From NCBI GenBank assembly GCA_900073065.1, contig FJOG01000012.1, forward strand, positions 401,981 through 465,980: DNA of 64,000 bases, written 5' to 3'. Shown here piece by piece: positions 22,763 to 33,620 of the stretch (its first letter is position 1; each line of letters opens with the position of its first letter). The notes beneath the pieces were generated by a model. It made no database searches. It saw only the letters and a program-made list of their open reading frames with translations, and had not been told where the DNA came from. The translations under genes were made by a program, and so were the position numbers. This stretch comes from Phialocephala subalpina. Lineage: Eukaryota > Ascomycota > Leotiomycetes > Helotiales > Mollisiaceae.

Positions 22763-23255
22763 TTACATGAATAGAACTCGTAGGTATTTTCGAGTAAAGA
22801 GGCCAAAGTTTTCGGGGATTTGCATTTCCAACACTCGAGAGATATCAGTGCCGTACTCCATCGCTAGCGAAATGCTTGGTGGTTGAGCATACTTCTCTAT
22901 CCCCCCCCCTCCCTCCCCTCCCCAATATAAACTTTCAAATGCTTTTTTCACCCCTTCCTCATGTTCCTGAATGAATCGTCGTAAACTTCCTGCCATCTCT
23001 GGCTCTGGTGTCGAAAGCTCGAGCCGCTTTTCCGTTCTGAATATTGTCTCCTCACCTAGCATGTCAACTTCTATCGTCTCTCCACTGTCCGTAATCAATC
23101 TCTGAACTTATAAATCCTCTCGATCGGCGACGCATCGCATCCTTGAGCTGCTCTTTCCTAAGTTGCTTGCTAAGTATCTCTAAGTTCGTTAGACGATCAG
23201 AAACTTTTCCTCCGCTCCTCCCCTCGTTCCTATCCACACCATGGGAACTCAGCAT
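22763..23255 (-). pseudogene. Broken open frame, possible lost 3' part of the neighbouring gene
   Basis: An ATG at 23255 opens a charged helical segment (LEILSKQLRKEQLKDAMRRR) that hits a stop near 23064. A second frame, one base offset, continues with acidic sequence (SGETIEVDMLGEETIFRTEK, then AGSLRRFIQEHEEGVKKAFE) to a stop at 22763. The two halves read like one protein separated by a single-base shift near 23090-23100; no donor for an intron is visible. It lies 253 bases past the stop of the fungal N-domain gene on the same strand and could be a remnant of a longer version of that protein. I do not recognise the family. Confidence 0.35.
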
Positions 23256-23507
23256 CCTAAAATGACGTCAAACTGGATCCTCGGGTGGATCCTTCCTGCT
23301 GACCATCGTCTGCTCATCTTCGCAGACAAGCGTTACTTTGAGAGATGCCAAATTCCCAACCAGTCTTTGCCAATGCTGGGGTAAACAAACCGATATCAGG
23401 ACAAATGCCTTCCTAGGTCTGTGGTAGGAGGTCCAATGGTTGCCCCAGCTCCGACTCCCGAGGCGGTACTCTAATCGGATGTCGGCAGCCCAGCCATCGC
23501 TGCAGAT

Positions 23508-25092
23508 TTAAGTGACTTCAAATATATCACCCCTTTCGCAGTGATACTCGTCATCTCGTTCACGCTCCCAGCCCCAGAGTACAGCTACTATGTCGCCTAG
23601 TCGAATTGTCTGTCCGGAATAGAAGTCTTTACTTTCACTGATAGGCTCCGCGCATAATCTTTGACGGGCCACATAGATCGTGATTGTTGGAAATAGCGGG
23701 CGCATTTGAAGCATTGTGCTCCTCGTTATGAGAGCCGTACTTGTTGTTCGCCTCGGAATTACTTCCCCAAACTGCATCGGGATTGGAAGAGGAGGATCGA
23801 ATCTCGTTGCCGACATGTCAGGCATGGGAAGTGAGACGCCTCTTGAAAAGGATTGCCACAGTCTTCGGAAAGATGGCGTGCCGTCTTGTAAATTGTCATT
23901 AGACCTCACGGGTAGCTGGAGCTCACTGACTTTGCCCTGTTCGGCCCGGATTTGTGAAAACGCAGCGTAACGGCCAGGCATCACTCTATCCTTGACCACA
24001 ACCAAATCTTTCGAAATGTCTGCCTCTGCTTTATTTCCCCGAGAATGAACAATTTGAATCTTAATGGGCTGTTCTGGAATCTGGTCCGGAGTTGGGATTC
24101 TGGGTGCAGTTGCAGGATTGTTATGTAAATGGCTGCGAGTGAAGATTCTCAGGGCACGGGCAAGCAATCGTCGCTTGTTCTTGGGAGGAGAGGGCGTTGA
24201 CGCAGCACCACGACCTAGCAAACCAGTTGGTAAGTGTAAAACGCCAAGCTCATGAGTACCTACTGACCAAATATGGGGCTCATAAGAGCACTTTTGTTAG
24301 ACCCATCGGTGATGGTGTCGTCCTCATTGTGTACTTCTTGAACACTCCGTAGTTCAAGCTTGCTCTGCTGCCTCATGAACGCTCTCCGATACACTGTTGA
24401 GTTGATGATCACATCATCGAACCCAAACTCTTCGTCACCAATGGCAGAACTGGTGGTCGACAAATCTGAAGGCCTTGCCCTTGCTATCGACACTGAATAT
24501 TTCAAGGATTTGGCGTCGTTTGAAACGCTCTTCAAAGAGCGTCGGACCTGTCGACTTCTCATGATCTCGTAAGTTTTGGCGGTTGTCTCACTACAGGTAA
24601 TTCGCAAGGACAAAACATATGGCAGGAGACCTCATCTTATACATACGATTGGAAAGCCGTGAGCAGGAGAGTGATCGCCACTGCTTGACCCCTAATGCCC
24701 TGTCGTATGGTTTCCATCGTTGGTTCTGTCCATAGGAAGCGTAGATTAGAAGCTGTATCACTCTCATTCCTCGCATTTAAGCCGTTAAGGCCAAGGCTCT
24801 CTAGACGTTCATTGAGCAACGAGAAAGTCAACGAGCAGGCTGAGAGGACGGCATCATATTCTTCTAGCACATATTGCTCAAACGGCTGGCGGATATCGTT
24901 GCCATCATTTCGAGGTATCAAATTCTGGATTTGGAGCGGTGCAACACGTATGCTCGCACACTCTGTACGGAGAGCGGCGATTGAGAGATCGGACAATTGA
25001 TATTTCGTAGCGAACGTTGTGCATGTTTGCACAGCGCTGATGCTGCGCGTCACAAGGGTGAGCACGCCCGTCGTAATTGAGAAAGGGTCCAT
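23508..25092 (-). CDS. Fungal N-domain (STAND N-terminal-like) protein without effector
   Basis: Three exons, 24647-25092, 24268-24590 and 23508-24214, join in frame to 491 residues. The first 140 residues start MDPFSITTGVLTLVTRSISAV and continue as amphipathic helices. This is the fungal N-terminal domain (also annotated as azaphilone-cluster protein L N-terminal domain) normally found ahead of NACHT/ankyrin or other STAND modules, where it probably mediates oligomerisation or signalling. Here it is followed by a charged, partly disordered middle and a C-terminal region with RTIRL-type strands (YSGQTIRLGDIVAVLWGWE), but no P-loop, ankyrin or WD repeats. Both introns are GT-AG (56 and 53 nt). 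The protein may be a stand-alone adaptor. A broken frame just downstream could be a lost extension. Function unknown. Confidence 0.65.
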
Positions 25093-26070
25093 ATGTGGAA
25101 CAACGATGAAAGCGCTAGCTAAGATAGCGTTATGATGGTTTTAGAGATGCGGGGACAATTGAGCATCTTCATGATTGCTACGAGTGAGGCTGAGACTAGG
25201 AGCATCTGACAATCGGACTGTGTAGTCGGTGGCGTTTCTCTTGAATATCGGTCGGCATGCACCGGAGACAACATGGTGCACTATATTACGAGAAATCTAT
25301 TGCAGCTATGCATGGCTTGCTGGCCAAATCTTGATTCGACTCGACACCGAGGTATCGACCAATCCTATGCGGGGTCGACGAGGGAGCCTCGCCCGCGATT
25401 GTGGAGTGCTTGGAGGGCAGTAGTGCTAAGACAAGCCTTCGGACTCGAAGACACAAGGCTGCCGATCACTTCGAGTGAGGTGGAAGTGTATGCGTGTGTG
25501 GATGTGGAAAGAGAGGAGGGAAGGAGAGATGTCGTCGTCGGTGATTACTGAAGAAGCACTATCTTAGTGAAGTTTGAAACATCTCCACGTGACCCTTGTA
25601 AATACCACATCCAATTGAGACAGGACTTAATAGATGCAACAGAATATAGATCAATTATATTTTGCAACATTATAAAGCAGTCGCCATCCAAAAATGAGCA
25701 GGAGATAAGGGCTTCGGGGAGAGCGTGTAACACGTGATGCAGTGTTTTTATGGCTGTCCCGAGAACTATGCCTGCATATCTGGACCGAATTACTCTATGA
25801 GTCTGAGTTTTTCATTATGATATGCAGGTTTTCAAACAAATCAAGCTCTAAGTAACGTGGATAGAGTGAAAAAAGGAACAAGTAGTAATCTCCATGATAT
25901 GGTGCATCCGAATGAATGCGAAGGAAGAGTGCCATTTCGACTCAAACTCAGACATTCAATCTCAAATTCAAGACCAAATCTACCACATATCATGACGTTC
26001 ACATCAAAGTCCATAATCAACTTCAAATACCCAAATCATCCCGCTTCAACATCTCCTCCAACCACCCCAT
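25093..26070. other. Intergenic, no gene supported
   Basis: Upstream region of the N-domain gene and 3' flank of the SDR gene. No convincing coding sequence. Confidence 0.45.
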
Positions 26071-26832
26071 CTACTGCAAAATCGCACCCCCTTCACTCCT
26101 AACCACCGTCCCCGTCGCATCCCCATTCCTCATCAAATACCCAAAACACTCCGCAACCTCCTCCGCACTCCCCACCTTCCCCAACAACGCCTTCTCGCCC
26201 ATCTTCTCTGCAATAACATCCCTCATCTCTCCCCACATCTCCGTCTTCGTCGCCCCAGGACTCACCAAATTAACTCTGATAGGCGCCAACTCCAACGCTA
26301 AAGCTTTGACTAAACCGTGGAGACCGGATGCAAGGGTGGAGTAGAGAGCGTAGTTGGGGATCGGTTTATCGGCTACGCGACCGCCGGTTAGTGTTATGGA
26401 GCTGGTGTAGGATTTTTTGAGGTAGGAGGGGGCGAGTTTTCCGATGGAGAGTTGGGCGGCGTAGGGGAGTTGAGGCTTGCTTAACGCCTCAATGATATTG
26501 GTTTCAATTAATGGCCCTGCGTCGGGCACTCGCCCAGCAGTCAAAATAACGTGATCGAGAAGCTTGGTGCCGTTGGAAGTGACAGTTTTGAAGAGGGTTG
26601 TGAGATGTGCTTCGATGTCGGGGGTATCGAGATCGATTTCGTAACCTGAGATGAGGGATTTCTTGTCTGGGAACGAGTTCTCGAGACGCTCGATAGCTGA
26701 CTTGACTCGGACGGCGCTTGAAGATGCGACTGCGACGATGCAGCCGGATGAGAGTGCGAGTTCGGCAACGGCAAAGCCCATGCCTGACGTGCCGCCGATG
26801 ATGAGAATGTGGTGGTTTGCGATTGAAGGCAT
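26071..26832 (-). CDS. Short-chain dehydrogenase/reductase (SDR), atypical active site
   Basis: An intronless 253-residue protein. The ATG at 26832 was chosen over earlier in-frame codons because it starts three residues before the first beta strand (NHHILIIGG). The cofactor loop GGTSGMGFA is a variant of the classical TGxxxGxG motif. The structural ILTAGRV segment takes the place of NNAG. The later SLTGG-type segment ITLTGGRVADKPIPNYALYS gives the active-site Ser/Thr region and a Tyr. The lysine of YxxxK is replaced: the four residues after Tyr are ALYS. The C-terminal half (LALELAPIRVNLVSPGATKTEM) is typical. Closely similar SDRs in fungi and bacteria carry the same NYALYSTxA pattern, so the protein is probably functional as a small oxidoreductase or binding protein. 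Substrate is unknown, and no partner gene lies nearby. Confidence 0.85.
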   Translation of the reverse strand: MPSIANHHILIIGGTSGMGFAVAELALSSGCIVAVASSSAVRVKSAIERLENSFPDKKSLISGYEIDLDTPDIEAHLTTLFKTVTSNGTKLLDHVILTAGRVPDAGPLIETNIIEALSKPQLPYAAQLSIGKLAPSYLKKSYTSSITLTGGRVADKPIPNYALYSTLASGLHGLVKALALELAPIRVNLVSPGATKTEMWGEMRDVIAEKMGEKALLGKVGSAEEVAECFGYLMRNGDATGTVVRSEGGAILQ

Positions 26833-27549
26833 CGTGGTGATTTGAGAGCAGGAGGTTGACGGAGAAACTTGGATGATGGATTTAGATGTTCGAAAATGAA
26901 GAGTGAACTGAAAGAGTGTCTCGATGATGGTCTCGAGGAGGAGCACATATATATTCAACACCAATTGGCTTCGTCTGTCTCCAGCACTGACATTGAAATC
27001 ATCCTGTGGACCATCTCGAGCGCCTCGCGGGCTACATGTTGAACCGCTACTATCGAGAAAGTCTGGAGTTACTGGAATTAAGCAAAGGCTGTCAAGATAG
27101 ATGCAAAGTTGTCCCTCTCAAACTCATAAATTTGCGAAACAGGGTTAGCGTGGACATCTGAATACGAATCGCGGTTAGCCTCACCACGGCTACGATCCCG
27201 CTGGTACTACTATTGGCTGCTGAAACGGCATGTCCCGGTACTTGGATGTCGGTACTGTAGTAGTTATATTATTAGCAAGACTTTGGTACTACCATTGGCA
27301 TTCTTTACGGTCGTGAGGCATCCCCCTTTTGGCAATTCGGAAGGAAGTTCAAAGAAGTGTTCGACGTCCTAAGCTCGCTGGAACTTCAGCTGAACGAAAG
27401 ATGAAAATATAGCTTGGAGACTTCTCTACATCGTTTGCAATTGGGTTCATTGTTGCTTAGTATGAATAGAATAATATTGTACAACTTCAATCTCACCTCA
27501 TCAAGCTCCTCACCCCCTTTCCTTCCTCGCCTCCCTTCTCTTGCTCCCC
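26833..27549. other. Intergenic, no gene supported
   Basis: Upstream of the SDR gene and downstream of the mucin-like gene. A short imperfect motif, GGTACTACYATTGGC, occurs twice (about 27200 and 27285). No coding signal. Confidence 0.4.
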
Positions 27550-29430
27550 TCAACCCCTCATTTCACGTGACCCTGTTCCCCTCAACCAGGTAACCTCCCT
27601 CCCCCTCATCATCCTCGCCCTCTGGTCCTTAACCCAACTAATCGGATCTCTCCACCTCGGCAAACTAACCTCACTAGATGCAACCACACTCCCCTCCGGC
27701 TCCCCTGTCCCCCTCTTCCTCGCACTCTCCCACTCACTCCCCATCTTCTCAATTTCCAATTCCCTTTCTAGTTCTCGCTCCCTTGCAATCTTGAAAACAT
27801 CCGCGCTGATAGGAGCCGATACCGCTCTAATCTTGGCGTTATTTTTATTCTGGTGGATGGAGGGAGGAGGTTGAGGGGTGGTTGAATAAATAGGGGCGGA
27901 GTATGAGTCGCGGAGGATGGAGGTAGAGACCGTGAGTTGGTTGGAGGTGTGTGTATCCTTGACTCTGATCTCTTCCGGCCTTGCCATGTTTGCGTTTCGA
28001 GAATTGAAGACTTTTAATCCGTTGCCTAGAATCCCAGGACCGTGAATAACAGGACAAATACCCAACCCATCAGGATGCAAAACCGCCTTCTCATCCCTGT
28101 CACCGTCAACAGATTTCCCGGGCACAGTAGGACCTGGCGTTGGTTGAATGCTACTGCGCCAGAATGCATGAGCGTTTTCCCTTGCTGAGATTGGGGAGAC
28201 GTAGATTTGTGAGCTGGGGTAGTTGGCGGAGTGGTTTGAGGCGTCGCCCCATGTCAACCTCGCAGCGAATGATCGAGGTCCAGCACCTGTGGAGACATAG
28301 TTCGTTTGGGTGGAGGTTGAAGTGGCCTGGCGGCTTTTGTACATGTAGTAGAAGAGGGCTGTGAATATTGCTAGAGTTCCTGAGTGGGTGTTAGTCTGGA
28401 GCCGATATGGGTTAGAGATGGCTCGTTTGAGAATAAGGGTAGTAAAGAGGTGGAGAGGGAAATGAGGGCATACCTCCAATAGCAATACCGATGCCAATGA
28501 AGAATCCGGTACCGTCATTTGATTGATAGTTGGTATCTTGTATGCCTTGAGCTGCTGACGAGGGAGTAGGAGTTGCTGATGAGAGGATTGATTCCGTGGT
28601 CGGGATAAGTGATGCTAGACCGCGATTTCCTTGCGTGGAGGTTGAGGGAAGGGTTGAGAATGTGGTTGAGGTGGATGTTGTGGTGAAAATGGTTGTTTGG
28701 CTTGGTGTGAAGGACTTAGGACTTGTCAGTTAGAGCAATACTTTTGCGGAATGCCACTTACTGTTGAAGATGAAAAAGTCCGAAGGGTCAAAGAAGTGGA
28801 TGTGCTGCTGGTAGAGGACGCTGTCGAGGGTGCTGTAGAAAATGTCGTTGAAATCTTACTTGATATCGAAGATATACTCGAGGTACTTGAATCCTTAGAC
28901 TTAGGCGGTTTCGATGTTGGCGGAGGTGGGGGCGGAGGCGGAGGATTTAGAGTCGAAGCAGAAGAAGACGTAGTCGTTGTGCAATCATCTTCACAATCAT
29001 CATCCTCGCCATCGCCATCACTGTCGTCCCTTCTAGTAAGCTGCCAGCGCCGTTCCCCCCTCATCGCACGGAGCAGCGACATCTTGCCCAGCAACGCAAC
29101 AATCAAGTCCGAACACTTGATGGCTGTTATTGTGGGTCATCAACGTATATGAAGGCTTCGCTGACGCTCAGTTAGGTCGAGAAAAAAGTAATAACCTTCT
29201 TTCCCACAACCCAAGATGAAGCCAAAAAGTGAACCGTGGCAACTCAATGTAGTGTCCCAATCCCCAAAACAGCCACAATCCGTATTAGAACATTCCCACA
29301 CACTTTCAGCACGGACGTCGCACTGCTCTGACGGCAGCTGTCTAAAAGGCTTCGGAAGACCGGTTCGGGCTTCGATATACCACATGTCGATCATGGATTC
29401 ACACTGCAGATTCTCCGGTCCATTCATCTG
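27550..29430 (-). CDS. Mucin-like single-pass plasma-membrane protein, 5' end unresolved
   Basis: Three 3' exons are clear: 28762 up to at least 29082, 28474-28714 and 27550-28379, all joined by GT-AG introns in frame. They encode an acidic Cys/Asp stretch (DDDCEDDC), a run of nine prolines, and a long Ser/Thr-rich region typical of O-glycosylated ectodomains. One membrane helix follows, split by the last intron (GTGFFIGIGIAIGG, then TLAIFTALFYYMY), and a 260-residue basic cytosolic tail. This layout is that of Mid2/WSC-like wall sensors or related surface proteins. Further upstream (about 29170-29430) is Cys-rich sequence (SEQCDVRAESVWECSNTDCG), preceded by an acceptor. It probably encodes the N-terminal ectodomain, but I could not join it in frame to the next exon, so the start and signal peptide are not defined. 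The tail has no recognised domain. Confidence 0.6.
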
Positions 29431-29886
29431 CAAGACAATGTGGGGGATTTCCCTACCTTGAACCCCAATGCAGTATGTGCGCCGACTGATGTGCGCTCTT
29501 GGCCGTGTCTAAACTGTGGGATGTAGGCGATGTGGTCATAGCCTCACGGGTCTCACACGACCGAGACACACCTTGGCGTTTGAAACGTCCGTCAGTGTGT
29601 AGCCGGCTCCAAGATCTTGACGTATTAGAGAATCGATGGGAAGGAAATAGATTTGCTTGTGAAACAAAACGCCGATTTTCGGGACAACGCCAATGTTTCG
29701 CATCTCTTTTGACAGCGCGACAAGGGAAGAAAGAGGATAAGACCGGAAAGTCCCCGCGCCGAGGGAATTCAAGAATTCCGAAAAAGAGGCACGACCATGT
29801 AGATTGTGAAGCTCGTGAGATATTCGATAATTGTTTTTGAATGGGGTATAATGCACTGCCTCGACGTTTGGTGGATATGAAAAGAA

Positions 29887-31530
29887 CTACTTCTCGTCTG
29901 CCAAAACGGTCTCAACTTCAGCGCCTTCACTGGGGATCTGGCCATCGCCGGCCAATGCTTTCAGGTCAGCCTCTCCCATCTCTCCATCCCATCCATGTTC
30001 AACGAGGTACGCACGGAATCTCGAGTCTTTGACGCTCAAGTCTTCGCCCGTCAAATCTTCCACGAAGAAAAAGGTCACAGCAACCCCCACAACTCCAACA
30101 ATAGCAGCAATGATAAACGTCCACCTCTTTCCAAGGTTTGTCTCGATCGGGGTGAAAGCTTGTGTTCCAATAGCGGCTCCTGCTTTGCCGACCGCTGCAG
30201 ACAAACCGTAACACGTACCACGGACGGAAGTCGCGTAGGATTCGGAAGAGATGAGTCCCAGCATATCACCCGGGCCCATGTTTCCAGAGCTTTGCATCAG
30301 TCCGTAGAAAACAACAAATAGAGGCACTATTTTCGTGATCTTGTCGTACGCACATCCAATGATGAGGCCAAAAACGAGATATCCTGAAAATCCTAGCATC
30401 ATGGTTTGTTTGCGGCCTAACTTGTCACAAAGATAGGCTCCGAGGAAGACACCGGGTAGGGCCAGTGCGCCAAGAAGTAAGTTCCATTCGGCAGTCTGAA
30501 GTATAACGTGCTTCGACGAGCTAGGGATGACGGAGGCAATGATGGTACCTGAGAAGACCCCATTTGGGAAGGTGACAAAGTCGTACAGGAACCAAGCACC
30601 AGAGGTTCCAATCAGAGACTTCCAGTAGTATTTCAGCACCAATTTGTAGGGCACGTTCTTTTTGATGGTGCCACGGCGGTAGAGCTTGCTATTCAGTATA
30701 CGAATCCGGAAATAGAAGACCGAGAGAGGGAGCAAGCAACCAATACCGAAACAGACACGCCACACTGTGCTATAGTGAGCCTGATGGCAGGCCGAGAAGA
30801 CGATGAGGAAGATCGAAATAGCGAGAGGTGTTCCAAAAGAGAGGGGAAGATTCGTCACGAGAATGAAGATGGGCCCTCGGCTCTTGAGCGAGCGCTCGTT
30901 TGCCGCTTCTGATGCTGAGGTGGAGGACGCGGGGTACTCACCTAGAAGGTCAGAGAAACCAATGTCTTGTGCTCTTGTTTCACTTACCACCAACACCAAA
31001 TCCAACAATTCCTCGAGCGACCGTCATCATCCAAAACATGCTAATGGCAGATCAGCGCCCCGCGATAGTGTATTCCTGCAAAACGTACCCCTCAATTGTG
31101 TATCCATTTGAAGCTGTAGCCAAAATTCCGCCAACAACGATCATCATTGTGGTCATAACAATAGCAAACTTTCGTCCAAAATAATCGCATGTCAACCCAA
31201 CCGCAACCTGCCCAAATATTTCTCCAGCCAACAACGCATTTGAGACTCGAGTCTTGACCACCTCTGTGTATTGTTTCGGGTATTCTTTCGCGAGTAGGAC
31301 GTTGACCATGGTCATGATATTGTTGAAGTAGCCATCGGAGACGAGAGCGACGCCAGATGCGATCTGTCTGTGTCAGTAACTACTCTTCCAGGAGGGAAAG
31401 GGCTGCATACGATGGTGAAGACGTCAGAGAGACGTTGACGCTTGGTGGTTACCAACTCCCCAGGTTCAGAGCCTATGCGAGGTGATTCGGGTCCTTCATC
31501 GTGTTTCTCATCTGCAACTGCTGTCGACAT
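29887..31530 (-). CDS. MFS transporter of the phosphate/glycerophosphoinositol (GIT1/PHO84) type
   Basis: Four exons, 31411-31530, 31089-31363, 30988-31040 and 29887-30941, join to 500 residues. After a 35-residue hydrophilic N-terminus the protein begins with the signature SDVFTI-ASGVALVSDGYFNN. It also has CDYFGRKFAIV (the conserved loop 2 GRK), GFGVGGEYPASSTSASE, which is the family motif of GIT1/PHO84-like carriers, and CDKLGRKQTMM in the second half. About twelve hydrophobic segments are present. Relatives move inorganic phosphate or glycerophosphodiesters with protons across the plasma membrane. The conserved GEYP motif is split by an intron, and exon 3 is only 53 nt. The C-terminal tail is acidic. 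Sequence alone does not separate glycerophosphoinositol from phosphate transport; GIT1-like is preferred because the N-terminal signature matches better. Confidence 0.88.
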
Positions 31531-33620
31531 GCTGGAGGATATGTTGATATGATAGGTCGTGAATGTTTGTGCGCGGTGCTCTGCCTGCTTTTCTAGAATA
31601 TTGCTGAACCGTCATCCATTCCCAGAATCAAGGGATCGTGGTGTCGTCCGCCATCTTATCCATCCTTCATCGGGCAGGCGCATCCGTCGTTGGTGGTAGC
31701 TAGTGGTAGTATGGGCTAACAATCTTGCTGGTAACATTTTGTATCACCCACCTTGAAGTCTAGCATCCATGGCCACTGTGCCTCACTCGCAGCTCCCAAT
31801 TGATTGGACCCAATGGATTTGAAGATCTGGAGAACGTGCCATCACTCTTTCATCGCGCTTGCGAGTATTGTGGGGTTTCCAGATTTCGCGGTGGGTTCTT
31901 TCTGTCTTGGGTGACGAGCTATCGATAGCTGGAGATGTTCTGCAATCTCTCATTGCGGCATCGCATTCGTTGAGCTGCTGCTTTCGAGGCCACGGGGCCA
32001 TCTGCTAGAATTAGAAGGTATATATCGAAGATATACCACGTAGAGGAGGTTCTGAGCCAGGTGCGTTAGTTAGGTCGAAGAGAAGTTTAGGGAGGAGAAT
32101 GGTGGAAGCGAGCTGCAGAGTCCACATGCTCGATTACCAGATCGAGGAGTTTTAGCGTGCTGAGATGTTCTGCCTGCACTAGCTGCCATCCTCCCGCCAC
32201 AAAAGCTTGACCTCGACGACATGCTTACATGAAAAAGCCTCTTCTCAGTCTTTATGGATGGTATTCTGTCCACAATTGAGGACCCAGCCCACGAGTCTAC
32301 GAGTTTCGCCTTGATGAAATTATCCATGTGCGACCTTCTTTCATAGTGCCTGCTCTGGTTTGGGCGGCCATTGTTACCCACAACATTCAGCAAACGAATG
32401 TCGACTTGTCATCGTTGACCCATCACAAACTTCAAGCTTTCTCTCTGGCCCTCAATTTCACTCTTTGAATGAGGTGCATCTGCCAAATGTGCCATACAGT
32501 ACAGTTGTTGAGACAATTCCAAGGAGGTAAGAGAGGATGCAGGCAGTTATTGACCCAAAAAAGCCGCTGAAGCTCGAGCGCGAGGGACATATTGAGGCTG
32601 GAAAGATGATCGGAAGCAATGGTACTTGGCAGAAACAGAAGAGGTATAAGGAGTGGAAATTGATTGCATCGAGCGAGAGATCAATGAACGGCTTGTTCTG
32701 GGTCAGATATCGAAGAGGAAGCACGAGAATACAAGAGGAGAGAGCAGAAATGGGAGAAGGCAAAATGAGAAAAGGCAAAGCCAAAAATGAGGTTCCTTTG
32801 GTCCTGTGGACATCGGAGATCTTCTGGAATGTAGGACAACGGAGATATTCAGAATCTTTGCACGGGGAATTGACAGTTGACAGGAATATGTGATGATGCG
32901 GGGTGCGAGGGGTTGGATCGAAGAGATGAACGTACTGATGGAACTGAAAACAAAAATAAGATTGAACGAAAGAAAACAAGGCATTATGTTAATGGTAGGT
33001 AAATAATTGCTCGGTTTGACTCCTTTGTAATGGCAGTGCCAAATATTAGGAAAACCGCAAAGCAAGCTTTCCCAAAGAACCTCGACTTGCTGCACTGTCT
33101 GTCATCGCATGCACGCTTTTATCATTCCTTTCTGGTCTACCTCTAAACCATTTACATTTACCTTGTTTCTCTTATCTTCGATTGGAAGGCAGATTCAATT
33201 CAACTTTGGAAGCTCATGGGTCGGTGACCTGCTCTGGGCTTCGGGTTCATCCAACTCGGCCTTTCCTAGCAGACGCAAGAACACAAACCTCTAGCCCATG
33301 CTGCCATCTGTGTTGCAGTTGCAACATCACATTATTCTTCTAGCTAAGGGATCATACCTTGTCAGATCCGCCTTGTCTGAAATACAAGCAGATCGAGGCG
33401 GTCGTTGATGATTGGTCAATTGGCCCCACTTTAGCGAAGCGTGGAAGGAGCTCGACGACGTGCTTTCTTCCCCAAGAAATCTCTATCTCAAAAGGCGACG
33501 ACAAGTCAAGATCTTGTAATTTCCTCTCCTCTTTCCCATCTCAATTTCTGTTCGATCTTGTCAATAACCCCCAGCTTGCGGTGGAATCTTCCTCTCGTCT
33601 CAACGCGTCTTCGAAGGACA
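31531..33620. other. Intergenic, no gene supported
   Basis: About 2.1 kb between divergent genes. Frames at 32458-32979 (minus) and 32537-32893 (plus) overlap each other, and neither has recognisable content. The last few hundred bases are pyrimidine-rich, as in a fungal promoter or 5' UTR. Confidence 0.45.

Noticed and set aside
32458..32979. Overlapping open frames of 173 (minus) and 118 (plus) codons
   Set aside because: Mutually antisense, low-information composition, no splice structure or recognisable motif; probably leader or spacer of flanking genes.
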